A program made the position numbers and the translations under genes. This document shows, one piece after another, positions 1 to 8,133 of a stretch of DNA of 64,000 nt. Every line of letters starts with the position of its first letter. Position 1 is the first letter of the stretch. Source of the stretch: Paracoccaceae bacterium (GTDB lineage: Bacteria > Pseudomonadota > Alphaproteobacteria > Rhodobacterales > Rhodobacteraceae); the NCBI GenBank assembly GCA_020628545.1, contig JAHDEX010000002.1, forward strand, positions 1 to 64,000, read 5' to 3'. The notes beneath the pieces are model-generated. The model made no database searches, was not told where the DNA came from, and saw nothing but the letters and a program-made list of their open reading frames with translations.

Positions 1-2
1 CC

Positions 3-446
3 CATGCTTTCCTGATCCGCGATCCGGCCAAGACCATCTCCAGCATGTACAACAAGTGGCCCGATTTCGATGAGCTTGAGGTTGGATTCCCCGAGCAGCG
101 CGCCTTGTTTGACTTGCTCACTGCACTAAACGGGACGCCGCCGCCTGTGATCGATAGCGATGATCTGCTGGAAGACCCCAACAGCATGGTCGCGGCCTTT
201 TGCGACGCGGTCGGCATTCCTTTCCTGCCTGAAGCGATGTCGTGGAAGCCGGGCGGCGACCCGTCGGCGCATAGCTGGTGGGATGGTGGGTCATTCCACG
301 CGAACCTCGCGCAGTCCACCGGCCTGACGCCGCAAGTGCGCCGCTACGTCGAAGTCGCCGATGCGCCCGAGCGGGTGCGTCGTGTGCATCCGCGGATGAA
401 GCCGCACTACGATCACCTCTATCAGCATCGGATCACCCCTGCATGA
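3..446 (+). CDS. Sulfotransferase-like protein, C-terminal part (5' end outside window)
   Basis: The frame is open from the first bases of the window, so the start lies upstream; 147 codons are visible. The visible N-terminal stretch reads HAFLIRDPAKTISSMYNKW, which matches the core Phe-Leu-Ile-Arg-Asp-Pro motif of PAPS-type sulfotransferase-fold proteins, where the Arg contacts the nucleotide 3'-phosphate. An internal Met at 45 could be mistaken for a start but lies inside this motif. The stop overlaps the start of the aldehyde dehydrogenase gene (ATGA), so the two are translationally coupled. The acceptor substrate is unknown. In roseobacters such proteins are often annotated only as sulfotransferase family. 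Confidence 0.75.
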   Translation, partial: HAFLIRDPAKTISSMYNKWPDFDELEVGFPEQRALFDLLTALNGTPPPVIDSDDLLEDPNSMVAAFCDAVGIPFLPEAMSWKPGGDPSAHSWWDGGSFHANLAQSTGLTPQVRRYVEVADAPERVRRVHPRMKPHYDHLYQHRITPA

Positions 447-1888
447 AGGCATATTGGCAAAACTACATCGACGGTGCCTGGGTGGATGGCGGCGCCGGGC
501 GGATCGATGTGGCCAACCCAGGGACTGGGGAAAAGCTGGCGGAACATGCGCTTGCTGATGCTGCGGATGTAGACCGCGCGGTCACGGCGGCGCAGCGGGT
601 GCATCTGTCTGGTGCGTTGTCTGATCTGCGCCCGGTTGAACGCGGCCGCATGGTGCAAGCCATGGGGCGCTACCTGCTTGACCACATTGATGAAATTGCC
701 AACGTTCTGACCCTTGAACAGGGAAAACCGCTGTGGGAGTCCCGGATCGAGGTCGAAGGTGCGGCGCGGTATTTTGAGTATTATGGAAATCAGGCTGAAA
801 CGGTTGAGGGCCGTTCGATCCCGCTTGGCAAAGGCTACTTCGATTTCACGACCCATGAGCCGTTCGGCGTCTCAGCCCAGATCATCCCGTGGAACTACCC
901 GGTCGAGATGACCGCGCGGTCTTTGTCGGCGGCTTTGGCGACCGGCAATGCCTGTGTAATGAAAACACCGGAACTCACCCCGCTCAGCAATGCGTGGTTC
1001 GCTCATGCGGCTGAAGCCGTGGGGCTGCCAAAAGGTGCGGTCAACATCCTGTGCGGTCTTGGGCATGTGGCGGGCGCGGCTTTGTCAGCGCACCCGCAGG
1101 TCAACCAGATCGTCTTTACCGGATCGGTCCCAACCGGTGTTGCCATCGCCAGTGCTGCGGCCAGGAATGTCGTGCCATGCGTGCTCGAACTCGGCGGAAA
1201 GTCCGCCGCAATCGTGCATGACGACGCGGATTTAGACGCCTTTGAGAATGACGTCCGGTGGGGGATCTTTTTCAACGCAGGTCAGGTCTGTTCCGCTATG
1301 AGCCGGGTGATCGTGCACGAAAGCGTCCATGATGAATTGGTCGACCGCATGGTTGGTGTGGCACAGTCGCTGACAGTTGGGCCCGGGATCGACCAACCGG
1401 ATTTCGGCCCAACCATGGGCGCGATGGTGTCCGAGGCGCAGCGCGACCGCGCCGCCGATATGGTTGTTGCGGCACAAAGTGAAGGGGCGCAGGTCGCCAC
1501 CGGAGGCCGCAAGCTCAATATCCCCGGCGCTTTCCTCGAACCCACCATCGTCACGCAGGTCACCTCCGACATGGCGATTGCGAACGAAGAAGTGTTTGGC
1601 CCCGTCCTGTCGGTTCTGAAGTTCACATCCGACGACGATGCCATCAAAATCGCTAATGGCACGCCCTACGGTCTTGTCGGCGGCGTCTTTACCCGCGACC
1701 TCGACCGCGCAACAACGGCAGCGCGGCAACTGCGGGCTGGTCAGATTTTTGTCAATGAATGGTATGCAGGCGGGGTTGAGACGCCTTTTGGCGGCTACGG
1801 CAAGTCGGGCTACGGGCGCGAGAAGGGCCGCGAGGCCCTCTGGAACTATTTGCAGACCAAGAACGTCGCCATCAAATTGAAAGGCTAG
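443..1888 (+). CDS. NAD(P)-dependent aldehyde dehydrogenase (betaine-aldehyde dehydrogenase-like)
   Basis: A 481-residue aldehyde dehydrogenase that oxidises an aldehyde to its carboxylate. The general-base Glu sits in LELGGKSAAIV, the catalytic Cys in FFNAGQVCSAMSRV, and the substrate-side EEVFGPVLSV and C-terminal PFGGYGKSGYGREKG blocks are all present, so the enzyme looks complete. ATG at 443 overlaps the previous stop by four bases; an upstream in-frame start at 278 would run deep into the sulfotransferase gene and is not supported. The CMD-family gene follows after 3 bp, giving a three-gene operon. The true aldehyde is not readable from sequence; similarity to BetB and aminoaldehyde dehydrogenases is only at family level. 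Confidence 0.9.
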   Translation: MKAYWQNYIDGAWVDGGAGRIDVANPGTGEKLAEHALADAADVDRAVTAAQRVHLSGALSDLRPVERGRMVQAMGRYLLDHIDEIANVLTLEQGKPLWESRIEVEGAARYFEYYGNQAETVEGRSIPLGKGYFDFTTHEPFGVSAQIIPWNYPVEMTARSLSAALATGNACVMKTPELTPLSNAWFAHAAEAVGLPKGAVNILCGLGHVAGAALSAHPQVNQIVFTGSVPTGVAIASAAARNVVPCVLELGGKSAAIVHDDADLDAFENDVRWGIFFNAGQVCSAMSRVIVHESVHDELVDRMVGVAQSLTVGPGIDQPDFGPTMGAMVSEAQRDRAADMVVAAQSEGAQVATGGRKLNIPGAFLEPTIVTQVTSDMAIANEEVFGPVLSVLKFTSDDDAIKIANGTPYGLVGGVFTRDLDRATTAARQLRAGQIFVNEWYAGGVETPFGGYGKSGYGREKGREALWNYLQTKNVAIKLKG

Positions 1889-1891
1889 AAC

Positions 1892-2272
1892 ATGAGTGCA
1901 TTCGACGAGGATCTTTTTCTGAGGGGCCTGGAGCAACGAAAAGCGACGCTCGGCGCGGAATATGTCGAAAAGAACCTCGCCGCCGCCGACGATTTCACAC
2001 GTCCGTTTCAAGAGGCGATGACGGCGTGGTGTTGGGGTTTTGGCTGGGGCGACGATGTGATCGACGCCAAGACACGTTCGATGATGAACCTGTCGATGAT
2101 CGGGGCCTTGGGGAAAATGCATGAATGGGAGATCCACTGTCGCGGCGCGATCAGCAACGGCGTCACCCAGGACGAAATCCGCGCGATCATCCATGTCATC
2201 GGGATTTATTGCGGCGTGCCGCAGGCGTTGGAATGCTTCCGCGTCGCCCGGAAGGTACTGGAAGAAAATTAG
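1892..2272 (+). CDS. Carboxymuconolactone decarboxylase (CMD) family protein
   Basis: A 126-residue, all-helical CMD-family protein (PcaC-like length). The family signature is seen as EWEIHCRGAISNGVTQDEI followed by a helix rich in small residues. The AhpD-type CxxC redox pair is absent; a single Cys precedes RGA. That makes a PcaC-like lyase or gamma-carboxymuconolactone-type role more likely than peroxidase partner, but the actual substrate is unknown. It starts 3 bp after the aldehyde dehydrogenase stop and ends the operon. The neighbours suggest a small catabolic pathway that generates an aldehyde and a lactone or beta-keto acid intermediate; this is inference only. Confidence 0.8.
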   Translation: MSAFDEDLFLRGLEQRKATLGAEYVEKNLAAADDFTRPFQEAMTAWCWGFGWGDDVIDAKTRSMMNLSMIGALGKMHEWEIHCRGAISNGVTQDEIRAIIHVIGIYCGVPQALECFRVARKVLEEN

Positions 2273-2346
2273 CGTCGCGCTTATGTCGCGAAGGCCGCAC
2301 GCGGGGTGCAGGGACACAGAACTGCGCGAGGCGAAGTTGCTTGGTT

Positions 2347-2643
2347 CTACTTCGCCCTCGAAAGCGCGCGGCCTTGCCGTGGCGATTTACCAAACTTGCG
2401 TGAATACTCTCTGGAAAATTGCGCTGAGCTTTCATAGTCAACAGCAAACGCGCCTTCAGAGACCTTCGCCCGACTTGTCCGCAGATCATTTCTGGCCTTT
2501 AGCAAACGCAGATCCTTTTGGTATTGCAGCGGGGACGTGCCGGTCACGGCTTTGAACTGCTCAAAGAAGGCGGAGTGGCTCATCCTGATCCGCTGGGCCA
2601 AATCACCAAAGACAATGGTTTCAGAAAAATTGGCCTGAATGTC
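2347..2643 (-). pseudogene. AraC-family regulator remnant (C-terminal HTH domain only)
   Basis: Reading the minus strand, DIQANFSETIVFGDLAQRI leads into MSHSAFFEQFKAVTGTSP, LQYQKDLRLLKAR and QFSREYSRKFGKSP, which is the two-HTH DNA-binding domain of AraC regulators of the AraC_N (cupin) type. No start codon precedes the conserved part in this frame. A short stretch with possible similarity to the end of the sensor domain (IGARPIPQAVAAF to GLLDDF) is found further upstream in another frame, with about 45 expected residues missing between. This looks like a gene decayed by an internal deletion plus a frame change. A short internally started peptide is possible but unlikely to be functional. Confidence 0.65.
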
Positions 2644-3077
2644 GCTTGTCGCTGACGAAAGTCGTCTAGGAGGCCGCCAACGAAAGCGGCCACCGCCTGC
2701 GGTATCGGACGGGCGCCGATGCCATCGATTTGCTGGACTTGCGCGGGGCCAAGGACGACGCGACGTTCACAGGTGGGATCAAACAGCCGATGAAGGCATG
2801 AGGTGCAGCGCAGTCACAGCGAAGGCCACGACTGATTTGCAGGCGGAGCGGAGTTTCTCCGCAACGGGCTGCCAAAATTCTGCTTGAACGACCCGCCGAG
2901 CCAAATGAGAAACCGCGTCAACGGAGGCCGCTTCTCGCGGTCAATCGTCACGTAACAATCCCGCACACTACCTCATAATCCTTGCACGGAAACGGCTGTC
3001 GGTGTCAGTTTGATGAGGCATTCGGTGCATTGCTACGCTTGGAGCGCTTTGCCGATCTACTCCTGGGGGACAAAATC
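2644..3077. other. Gene-free stretch between AraC remnant and ydcZ-type gene
   Basis: About 430 bp without a convincing gene. The left part (to about 2800) probably holds decayed sequence of the AraC sensor domain. The right part should hold the promoter of the YdcZ-type transporter gene. No clear palindrome or riboswitch-like structure was recognised by eye. Confidence 0.4.
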
Positions 3078-3524
3078 ATGATACTGCAAAACCTTGTACT
3101 CGGGCTAACGCTCGGGGCTATAGTCGCAATTTACTTTCCGATGATCGCAAAATCCGCTCAGGTTTTAGGCTCGGCACCCTTGGCAAATGTACCGTTCTTC
3201 GGGATTGCCTTCGTATCATCATTGATCATCGCGGTTGCTTCCGGCAGCCGACTGGCGGACTTCGGCAAGTTCACGCAGATCCCGCCGGTTCTTCTCAGCG
3301 CAGGCGTTATGAGCGCCGGATTGATCATCGGGTCGTCCTTTCTAATCCCCAAAATCGGACTAGGCGCATTTGTGGTGCTCCTCGTGGCGGGCCAGATCCT
3401 CGCCGGCCTTGTTTTTGGACAGATCGGGATCTTCGGGATAGAGCCACAGCAACTGACGCTCGCAAAGGTTGCCGGTGCAGTGATGGTGATTGCGGGGGTG
3501 TACCTCGTCAGCATCGTGGGGTGA
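3078..3524 (+). CDS. DMT-superfamily membrane protein, YdcZ (DUF606) family
   Basis: A 148-residue protein with five predicted hydrophobic segments, beginning MILQNLVLGLTLGAIVAIYFP and ending VAGAVMVIAGVYLVSIVG. Length and the GxxLAxxxxGPxN-less, small-residue-rich helices fit the single-domain YdcZ/DUF606 branch of the drug/metabolite transporter superfamily, which typically works as a dimer in the inner membrane. The start at 3078 is chosen because a strong purine-rich site (GGGGGA) lies 8-13 bases upstream. It stands alone, between the AraC remnant and the convergent rnhA. Transported compound unknown. Confidence 0.8.
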   Translation: MILQNLVLGLTLGAIVAIYFPMIAKSAQVLGSAPLANVPFFGIAFVSSLIIAVASGSRLADFGKFTQIPPVLLSAGVMSAGLIIGSSFLIPKIGLGAFVVLLVAGQILAGLVFGQIGIFGIEPQQLTLAKVAGAVMVIAGVYLVSIVG

Positions 3525-3646
3525 CGGGGTAGCTCCCCTCATTGAAAATTGAAGCATAGGCAGAAGTGGTCATTCCGCAAAGCGTGGCACCACTCTTGGA
3601 CATCGCAGCGGCCGCTCAGGGCTCATTCCCGACCGCCAAAACCGAA

Positions 3647-4099
3647 CTACTCTTTAAACGGCGCCATCCCCTGTCTCGCCAACTCGTCGGCGCGCTCGTT
3701 CTCCGGATGGCCAGCGTGGCCCTTCACCCATTCCCATGTCACATCGTGCCGCGCAGCTGCCGCATCCAAGCGCTTCCATAACTCTTCGTTTTTCACAGGC
3801 TTCTTGCCGGCCGTCTTCCAGCCGCGCTTCTTCCAGCCGTGGATCCAACTGGTGATCCCGTCCTTCACATAAGAACTGTCCGTCACGACCGTTACCGCCG
3901 CAGGCCGCTCCAGCGCTTCAAGGGCCGAAATCGCAGCAAGCAGTTCCATCTGGTTATTCGTCGTCTCCGGCGCGCCGCCGTTCATCTCGCGCTCTTTCAA
4001 AACAGTCTCGCCATCGCGCGCAATCAGTATCGCCCCCCAACCACCGGGGCCGGGATTGCCGGAGCAAGCGCCGTCGGTGTAGGCATAAAGCTCAGGCAT
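3647..4099 (-). CDS. rnhA: Ribonuclease HI
   Basis: Complete 150-residue RNase HI that cleaves the RNA strand of RNA-DNA hybrids. The four acidic active-site residues are visible: Asp in [15 protein letters not shown], Glu in [10 protein letters not shown], Asp in [12 protein letters not shown] and Asp in [10 protein letters not shown]; the basic-protrusion segment [12 protein letters not shown] is present. The start overlaps the upstream methyltransferase gene by 8 bp, so it is the last gene of a three-gene minus-strand operon (DUF3429, methyltransferase, rnhA). Confidence 0.97.
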   Translation of the reverse strand: MPELYAYTDGACSGNPGPGGWGAILIARDGETVLKEREMNGGAPETTNNQMELLAAISALEALERPAAVTVVTDSSYVKDGITSWIHGWKKRGWKTAGKKPVKNEELWKRLDAAAARHDVTWEWVKGHAGHPENERADELARQGMAPFKE

Positions 4100-4694
4100 C
4101 CGCGCTCTTCCGGCCCAGCATCACAGCCCAGTCAGCCACAACCCCGTCGAGGCCTTTGTCCGCGCCCAGACGCTCGCGGATCACCTCAAAGCCTGCGCGC
4201 GCAAACAGATCACGCAATTCGGGAACCGTCACATAGGTGTACTTGCGCCCAATCCCGTCGCGCTTCTCATCCTCACCGGTTTTCATGCCGATATGGAAAT
4301 GCCCGCCGGGTTTTAGGGCCGTGGCAATCGCCCCAACATGCCGGGGCAGGTCCGCGCGCGGAGCGTGGAGCAGTGAGAAATTTGCCCAGACGCCATCATA
4401 GGCCGCCTCCGCGTCCAATTCATCAAAGGTCATCTGGCGTGCGTCCAGGCCGTAAATCTCTCTCGCGTGTGCAACCATGCCCGCTGAAGCATCAACCGGG
4501 TCCGGGTTAAACCCGGCCTCGCGCATCATGGCAGAGCTGTTGCCGGTCCCACAGCCGAGGTCGAGAACTTTGGCACCTGTCGGTAAGGCATCCATAAAGG
4601 CGCGCAGGTCCTGATCCGGTTCCGCACTGCTGACCGCATCCGCATATTCAGCAACCTTGGCGTCATAGACCGCGACAGTTTCTTGATCGACCAT
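4092..4694 (-). CDS. Class I SAM-dependent methyltransferase
   Basis: A 200-residue Rossmann-fold methyltransferase. Motif I is [12 protein letters not shown], motif II-like acidic end is PVDASAGMV, and a post-motif [12 protein letters not shown] is seen; the C-terminal half contains the [16 protein letters not shown] segment. Start taken at the Met of [11 protein letters not shown], whose ATG overlaps the stop of the DUF3429 gene (TGATG); longer upstream reading would lie in the DUF3429 gene. Translationally coupled to rnhA by an 8-bp overlap. Substrate unknown; the UbiE/biotin-synthesis-like core does not identify it. Confidence 0.85.
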   Translation of the reverse strand: MVDQETVAVYDAKVAEYADAVSSAEPDQDLRAFMDALPTGAKVLDLGCGTGNSSAMMREAGFNPDPVDASAGMVAHAREIYGLDARQMTFDELDAEAAYDGVWANFSLLHAPRADLPRHVGAIATALKPGGHFHIGMKTGEDEKRDGIGRKYTYVTVPELRDLFARAGFEVIRERLGADKGLDGVVADWAVMLGRKSADA

Positions 4695-5143
4695 CAGAGG
4701 ATTCCCGTTAGCAAACAGAGCACGACAAGCGTCGTCAGCAAAACACGCAGTTTTAGCCACCACGGCGGGGCCAATCCGGTCCGCCAGAACTGCCAGTCCA
4801 GCAACAACAAGGCCAGATATCCGGCCACAAGGTTGATACTCGCCGCGACAGGGCCACCGCCTGTCATGAAAAACGCCCAGAGAGCGGGAAGCACCGAAAG
4901 AGAATAGGCCGTTGCAGCCGCCTGTCCCTCGGCCTTCGTCGCAAAGCCCCAAAGCACGCCGGACATAAACGCCAGAATGATCGCGCCGTAGTAAAGCTGG
5001 ATGTATGGCCCGATGAACCGCGCGCCAATGATGCCCATCGCTTGTTGCCCAAGCGCCGGGTTCAATGTGGTCAACGCCCCCCACGCAAAGGGGATGACGC
5101 CAGCCAGGCCGAGGAGCAAAGCGGAACGGGGGATATCTGTCAT
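4694..5143 (-). CDS. DUF3429 family inner-membrane protein
   Basis: A 149-residue protein with five hydrophobic segments (for example LLLGLAGVIPFAWGALTT, YYGAIILAFMSGVLWGFAT, LVAGYLALLLLDWQFW and a C-terminal LLTTLVVLCLLTGIL). The GAxxLxFxxGxxWG pattern in the second and third helices is that of the DUF3429 family. First gene of the operon with the methyltransferase and rnhA. No function is known for the family. Confidence 0.8.
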   Translation of the reverse strand: MTDIPRSALLLGLAGVIPFAWGALTTLNPALGQQAMGIIGARFIGPYIQLYYGAIILAFMSGVLWGFATKAEGQAAATAYSLSVLPALWAFFMTGGGPVAASINLVAGYLALLLLDWQFWRTGLAPPWWLKLRVLLTTLVVLCLLTGIL

Positions 5144-5188
5144 AGTTTGAGGTCTAGCATGGCGGGGCAGGGGTGCAAGCGCGCAGGC

Positions 5189-5644
5189 TTACGCGATCTC
5201 TGCAATCACCTTCGCAATCCGCTTTGCCCGCGTTTCGGCGCGTTTGGCGGTAGTAATGGAATGTATGAGACCGCGTTGCCGACCGGGTGTCAGCGCCGCC
5301 CAGGCGGCGGTGCTCTCGCTTTGCCGAAGTGCGAGGATCAGATCCTCGGGCGTTTCGACCTCCTGCGCTGACGCGGGGCGCATCCGCACGTCAACCTCGT
5401 CACCTGGGTTGATCCCACTTTCGCGCAGGAACGTCTTGCCAGTGTAGACGAAAACCCGATCAATCACGGGCGCTTTTGTCAAAGCGAGGTTAATGGGAAA
5501 ATCACCAATCTCGCCCTCGACCCGTTTTGTACCCGCTGCGATCAACGCGTCCGATACCTCATGGGGCAGAGGCAGGATGGTGTATGTGGATTTGCCCCAG
5601 ACCAATGGTTCAATCCGGGCGGTGAAAGTCAGATAATCGTCCAT
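5189..5644 (-). CDS. DUF1905 / YdeI-like small protein
   Basis: A 151-residue protein. The N-terminal about 90 residues (YLTFTARIEPLVWGKS...) form a DUF1905 beta-barrel-like domain; the C-terminal AALTPGRQRGLIHSITTAK plus TRAKRIAKVI block is the YdeI/OmpD-associated motif. The start at MDDYLTF is preferred because the residues before it (MRASCISRRNEAR) do not belong to the family. It lies 56 bp downstream of another YdeI-type gene on the same strand and shares its C-terminal motif. Function unknown. Confidence 0.8.
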   Translation of the reverse strand: MDDYLTFTARIEPLVWGKSTYTILPLPHEVSDALIAAGTKRVEGEIGDFPINLALTKAPVIDRVFVYTGKTFLRESGINPGDEVDVRMRPASAQEVETPEDLILALRQSESTAAWAALTPGRQRGLIHSITTAKRAETRAKRIAKVIAEIA

Positions 5645-5700
5645 GCGGGCCTCGTTGCGTCGTGAGATACAGCTAGCCCGCACCGATCCTGGGGCCAGCC

Positions 5701-6321
5701 CTACCGCTCCTGCGCCCCTTTGCCCGCGATGATCTTGTCGCGGAATTTCGCGATGCGGCTAATCCGCGTTTGCGATTGCTTGGCGCTGCTCAGATTGATG
5801 AGGTAGCTTTTCTGCCGCCCAGGCGTCAGCGCCGCAAACGCTTCGGCCAGTTCAGGGTCCATATCAAGGGCATCCAACAGTTCCGCGGGGTAATCTGGTA
5901 TGGAAGACGTCTTTGCGGGTCGCAGGCCCGCCTCTGCATAGCCCATCGCCTCTTTCAAATAGGCGCGGATCACATCACCCCGCGCGCTCACCTGCGCATC
6001 AGCGGTGAACCGGATCATATCGGCGTGCTGCGTATACGGTCCTTGTTTTTCGAGAATGCCGTCCGGGTCGCGCAGCAGCGCCGCGTTGAAAAAGCTCAGC
6101 CGGAAATTGTCGCGGAACGCGCCAATGATCGCGATGTTCCGTCCTGCGTGGACATAGCACGGATGCCCCCACTTGAGGGTTTCGGTCAGGCCCGCCCCCA
6201 TGCAAAGATCGCGCAGCGTCGCAAGCCCCGGCGCCCATGCCTGCACCGAACAGGCGGGCGTATCAAAGCGGGCACACCGGCCACAGCCGCGCGAAAAGTA
6301 GTCTGCGATGTCCGTGATCAT
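5701..6321 (-). CDS. YdeI/DUF1801-type protein
   Basis: A 206-residue protein. The N-terminal half has the DUF1801 features LKWGHPCYVHAGRNIAIIGAF and FRLSFFNAALLRDPDG; the C-terminal part has AALTPGRQKSYLINLSSAK and TRISRIAKF, the YdeI motif. The Cys-rich N-terminus (GCGRCARFDTPAC) is slightly unusual for the family. It precedes the DUF1905/YdeI gene by 56 bp and may be cotranscribed. Homologues are linked loosely to stress or iron metabolism, without a known reaction. Confidence 0.8.
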   Translation of the reverse strand: MITDIADYFSRGCGRCARFDTPACSVQAWAPGLATLRDLCMGAGLTETLKWGHPCYVHAGRNIAIIGAFRDNFRLSFFNAALLRDPDGILEKQGPYTQHADMIRFTADAQVSARGDVIRAYLKEAMGYAEAGLRPAKTSSIPDYPAELLDALDMDPELAEAFAALTPGRQKSYLINLSSAKQSQTRISRIAKFRDKIIAGKGAQER

Positions 6322-6393
6322 CCGGAGCCACCTACGTACCTAGGGTGAGCGCAAAGGTACGCAGAGTCTTATCAAGCGGCAAGCTGCGCCGCT

Positions 6394-6975
6394 TTAAGCG
6401 TCTGTCGTCTCCGACGAGCCAACCGCATTATCGTCTGGCCGCGGTTCCCGTGCGGGACGACCAATAACTTCGCGCAACTCATCAAGTTCGATGAAGTTGT
6501 CGCACTGGCGGCGCAGATCATCTGCGACCATCGGCGGCTGGCTGCGGATCGTGGATACGACCGACACGCGCACGCCCTTGCGCTGCAACGCTGCGACCAA
6601 TGGGCGGAAGTCCCCGTCGCCCGAGAAAAGCACGATGTGATCGACATGTGGCGCCAATTCCATGGCATCGACCGTCAGCTCGATGTCCATGTTGCCCTTC
6701 ACCTTCCGCCGTCCCATGCTGTCGGTGTATTCTTTGGCGGGCTTGGTCACCATCGTGAAGCCGTTGTAGTTCAGCCAATCCACGAGTGGTCGGATCGGTG
6801 AATACTCGTCATTCTCCAGAAGCGCAGTATAGTAGAAGGCCCGCAGCATCTTGCCGCGCCGCATGAACTCTGCCCGTAGAAGCTTGTAGTCGATGTCAAA
6901 CCCCAACGCCTTTGCAGCCGCATATAGGTTGGACCCATCGATGAAGAGCGCAAGACGCTCGTCACGATAAAACAT
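6394..6975 (-). CDS. NYN-domain (LabA/DUF88-like) protein, putative ribonuclease
   Basis: A 193-residue PIN-like NYN domain protein. The acidic metal-binding residues are seen in LALFIDGSNLYAAAK, KGNMDIELTVDAME and LFSGDGDFRPLV. The start at 6975 (MFYRDERLALF) has AAAGGA 8-10 bases upstream; an in-frame TTG further upstream is less likely. LabA-like proteins may act on RNA; E. coli and cyanobacterial relatives differ in role. Divergent from folK with about 125 bp between the two starts. Confidence 0.85.
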   Translation of the reverse strand: MFYRDERLALFIDGSNLYAAAKALGFDIDYKLLRAEFMRRGKMLRAFYYTALLENDEYSPIRPLVDWLNYNGFTMVTKPAKEYTDSMGRRKVKGNMDIELTVDAMELAPHVDHIVLFSGDGDFRPLVAALQRKGVRVSVVSTIRSQPPMVADDLRRQCDNFIELDELREVIGRPAREPRPDDNAVGSSETTDA

Positions 6976-7101
6976 GAAAAGTCCTTTCAAAATTTCAGGC
7001 CCGCGTATCCGTGAGTGTGGTCAGAGTGAGTTTGCGGACCGGATTTCTGACGTAATACATATAGGGTGCTACGACAATCCTCACAGAGGAAAGGGGAAAA
7101 A

Positions 7102-7665
7102 GTGATTGGATTACTCGCCTTAGGCGCGAACCTGCCTTCACCTTGGGGCACACCGGCGGAAACAATATCCAAAGCGGTAGACGGCCTATCCAAACGGATT
7201 GGTGGCAAAGTAGAGATTGCGCCACTTTATGTCGCACCTGCCTATCCGGTGGGCAGTGGCCCGGATTTTATCAATACGGCCATCGCGTGCGAGACAACAA
7301 TGACGGCAGAACAATTGTTGATGATATGTCACAATCTCGAGAAAGATGCGCAACGTCACAGAAATAATCGCTGGGCGCCGCGGACATTGGACATCGATTT
7401 GATCGCCGGCGGGCAGCAGATACTCCCAAACCGCGCGGTGTTCGAATCATGGCGCACTCTCCCTCCGGGCGAGCAAAGCCAACGCGCCCCGTCCGAGCTG
7501 ATTTTACCGCACCCGCGCCTGCAAGACCGAGCCTTTGTCCTGATCCCCCTCAACGACATCGCGCCGGACTGGCAGCACCCCGTCCTTGGCCAGACAATCG
7601 CCGAGATGCTCAAGGCCCTGCCAGATGTCGAAAAGTCTGCAATATCCCGCTTTGACGGGGCTTAA
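7102..7665 (+). CDS. folK: 2-amino-4-hydroxy-6-hydroxymethyldihydropteridine pyrophosphokinase
   Basis: A 187-residue HPPK, which transfers pyrophosphate from ATP to 6-hydroxymethyl-7,8-dihydropterin in folate synthesis. Seen are LLALGANLPSPWG at the N-terminus, the signature RWAPRTLDIDLIAGG with the two Mg-binding Asp residues, and LPHPRLQDRAFVLIPL. The GTG at 7102 is taken as the start (V-I-G-L-L-A-L-G) because AGGAAAGGGG lies just upstream; a start at 7066 would add residues outside the family. No folB or folP is adjacent here. rpoZ follows after 76 bp. Confidence 0.93.
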   Translation: MIGLLALGANLPSPWGTPAETISKAVDGLSKRIGGKVEIAPLYVAPAYPVGSGPDFINTAIACETTMTAEQLLMICHNLEKDAQRHRNNRWAPRTLDIDLIAGGQQILPNRAVFESWRTLPPGEQSQRAPSELILPHPRLQDRAFVLIPLNDIAPDWQHPVLGQTIAEMLKALPDVEKSAISRFDGA

Positions 7666-7741
7666 GGCGCTTGTCATTAACGGTTTCAGCCCCTAGATAC
7701 AGGGCTTCTTAGGAATCCCTGCCCGAATTCGGAGTGCTATT

Positions 7742-8095
7742 ATGGCCCGCGTGACCGTCGAAGATTGTGTCGATAAAGTTCCCAACCGGTTTGAGTTGGT
7801 GATGCTCGCCGCGCATCGTGCCCGCGAAATCGCATCCGGCTCCGCGATCACCGTGAACCGCGACAACGACAAGAACCCTGTCGTGTCCCTGCGTGAGATT
7901 GCAGATGAAACCCAGACAGCCGAAGATTTGCGCGAGCGGATGATCGAAGCGAACCAGACTCAGATCGAAGTGGATGAGCCTGAAGAAGACAGCATGTCGC
8001 TTCTGATGGGTGCTGAAGCTGACAAACCTGCCGACGACGACATGTCAGAAGAAAAATTGCTGCGCGCGCTGATGGAAGCGCAAGGACAACGGTAA
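7742..8095 (+). CDS. rpoZ: RNA polymerase omega subunit
   Basis: A 117-residue omega subunit, which helps beta' fold and takes part in ppGpp binding. The N-terminus [21 protein letters not shown] and the downstream [10 protein letters not shown] motif are diagnostic. The acidic, longer C-terminal tail (about residues 75-117) is typical of alphaproteobacteria. It sits directly before the (p)ppGpp synthetase/hydrolase gene, the usual rpoZ-spoT pairing. Confidence 0.97.
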   Translation: MARVTVEDCVDKVPNRFELVMLAAHRAREIASGSAITVNRDNDKNPVVSLREIADETQTAEDLRERMIEANQTQIEVDEPEEDSMSLLMGAEADKPADDDMSEEKLLRALMEAQGQR

Positions 8096-8133
8096 TCAAG
8101 GCGACAGCCCCCGCACTTCAGGCACTGGACCAG

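Noticed and set aside
278-442. N-terminal extension of the aldehyde dehydrogenase
   Set aside because: Overlaps the sulfotransferase gene in another frame and lacks family residues.
1232-2317. Long minus-strand frame (361 codons) across the aldehyde dehydrogenase and CMD genes
   Set aside because: Antisense shadow of two well-supported genes. No family features.
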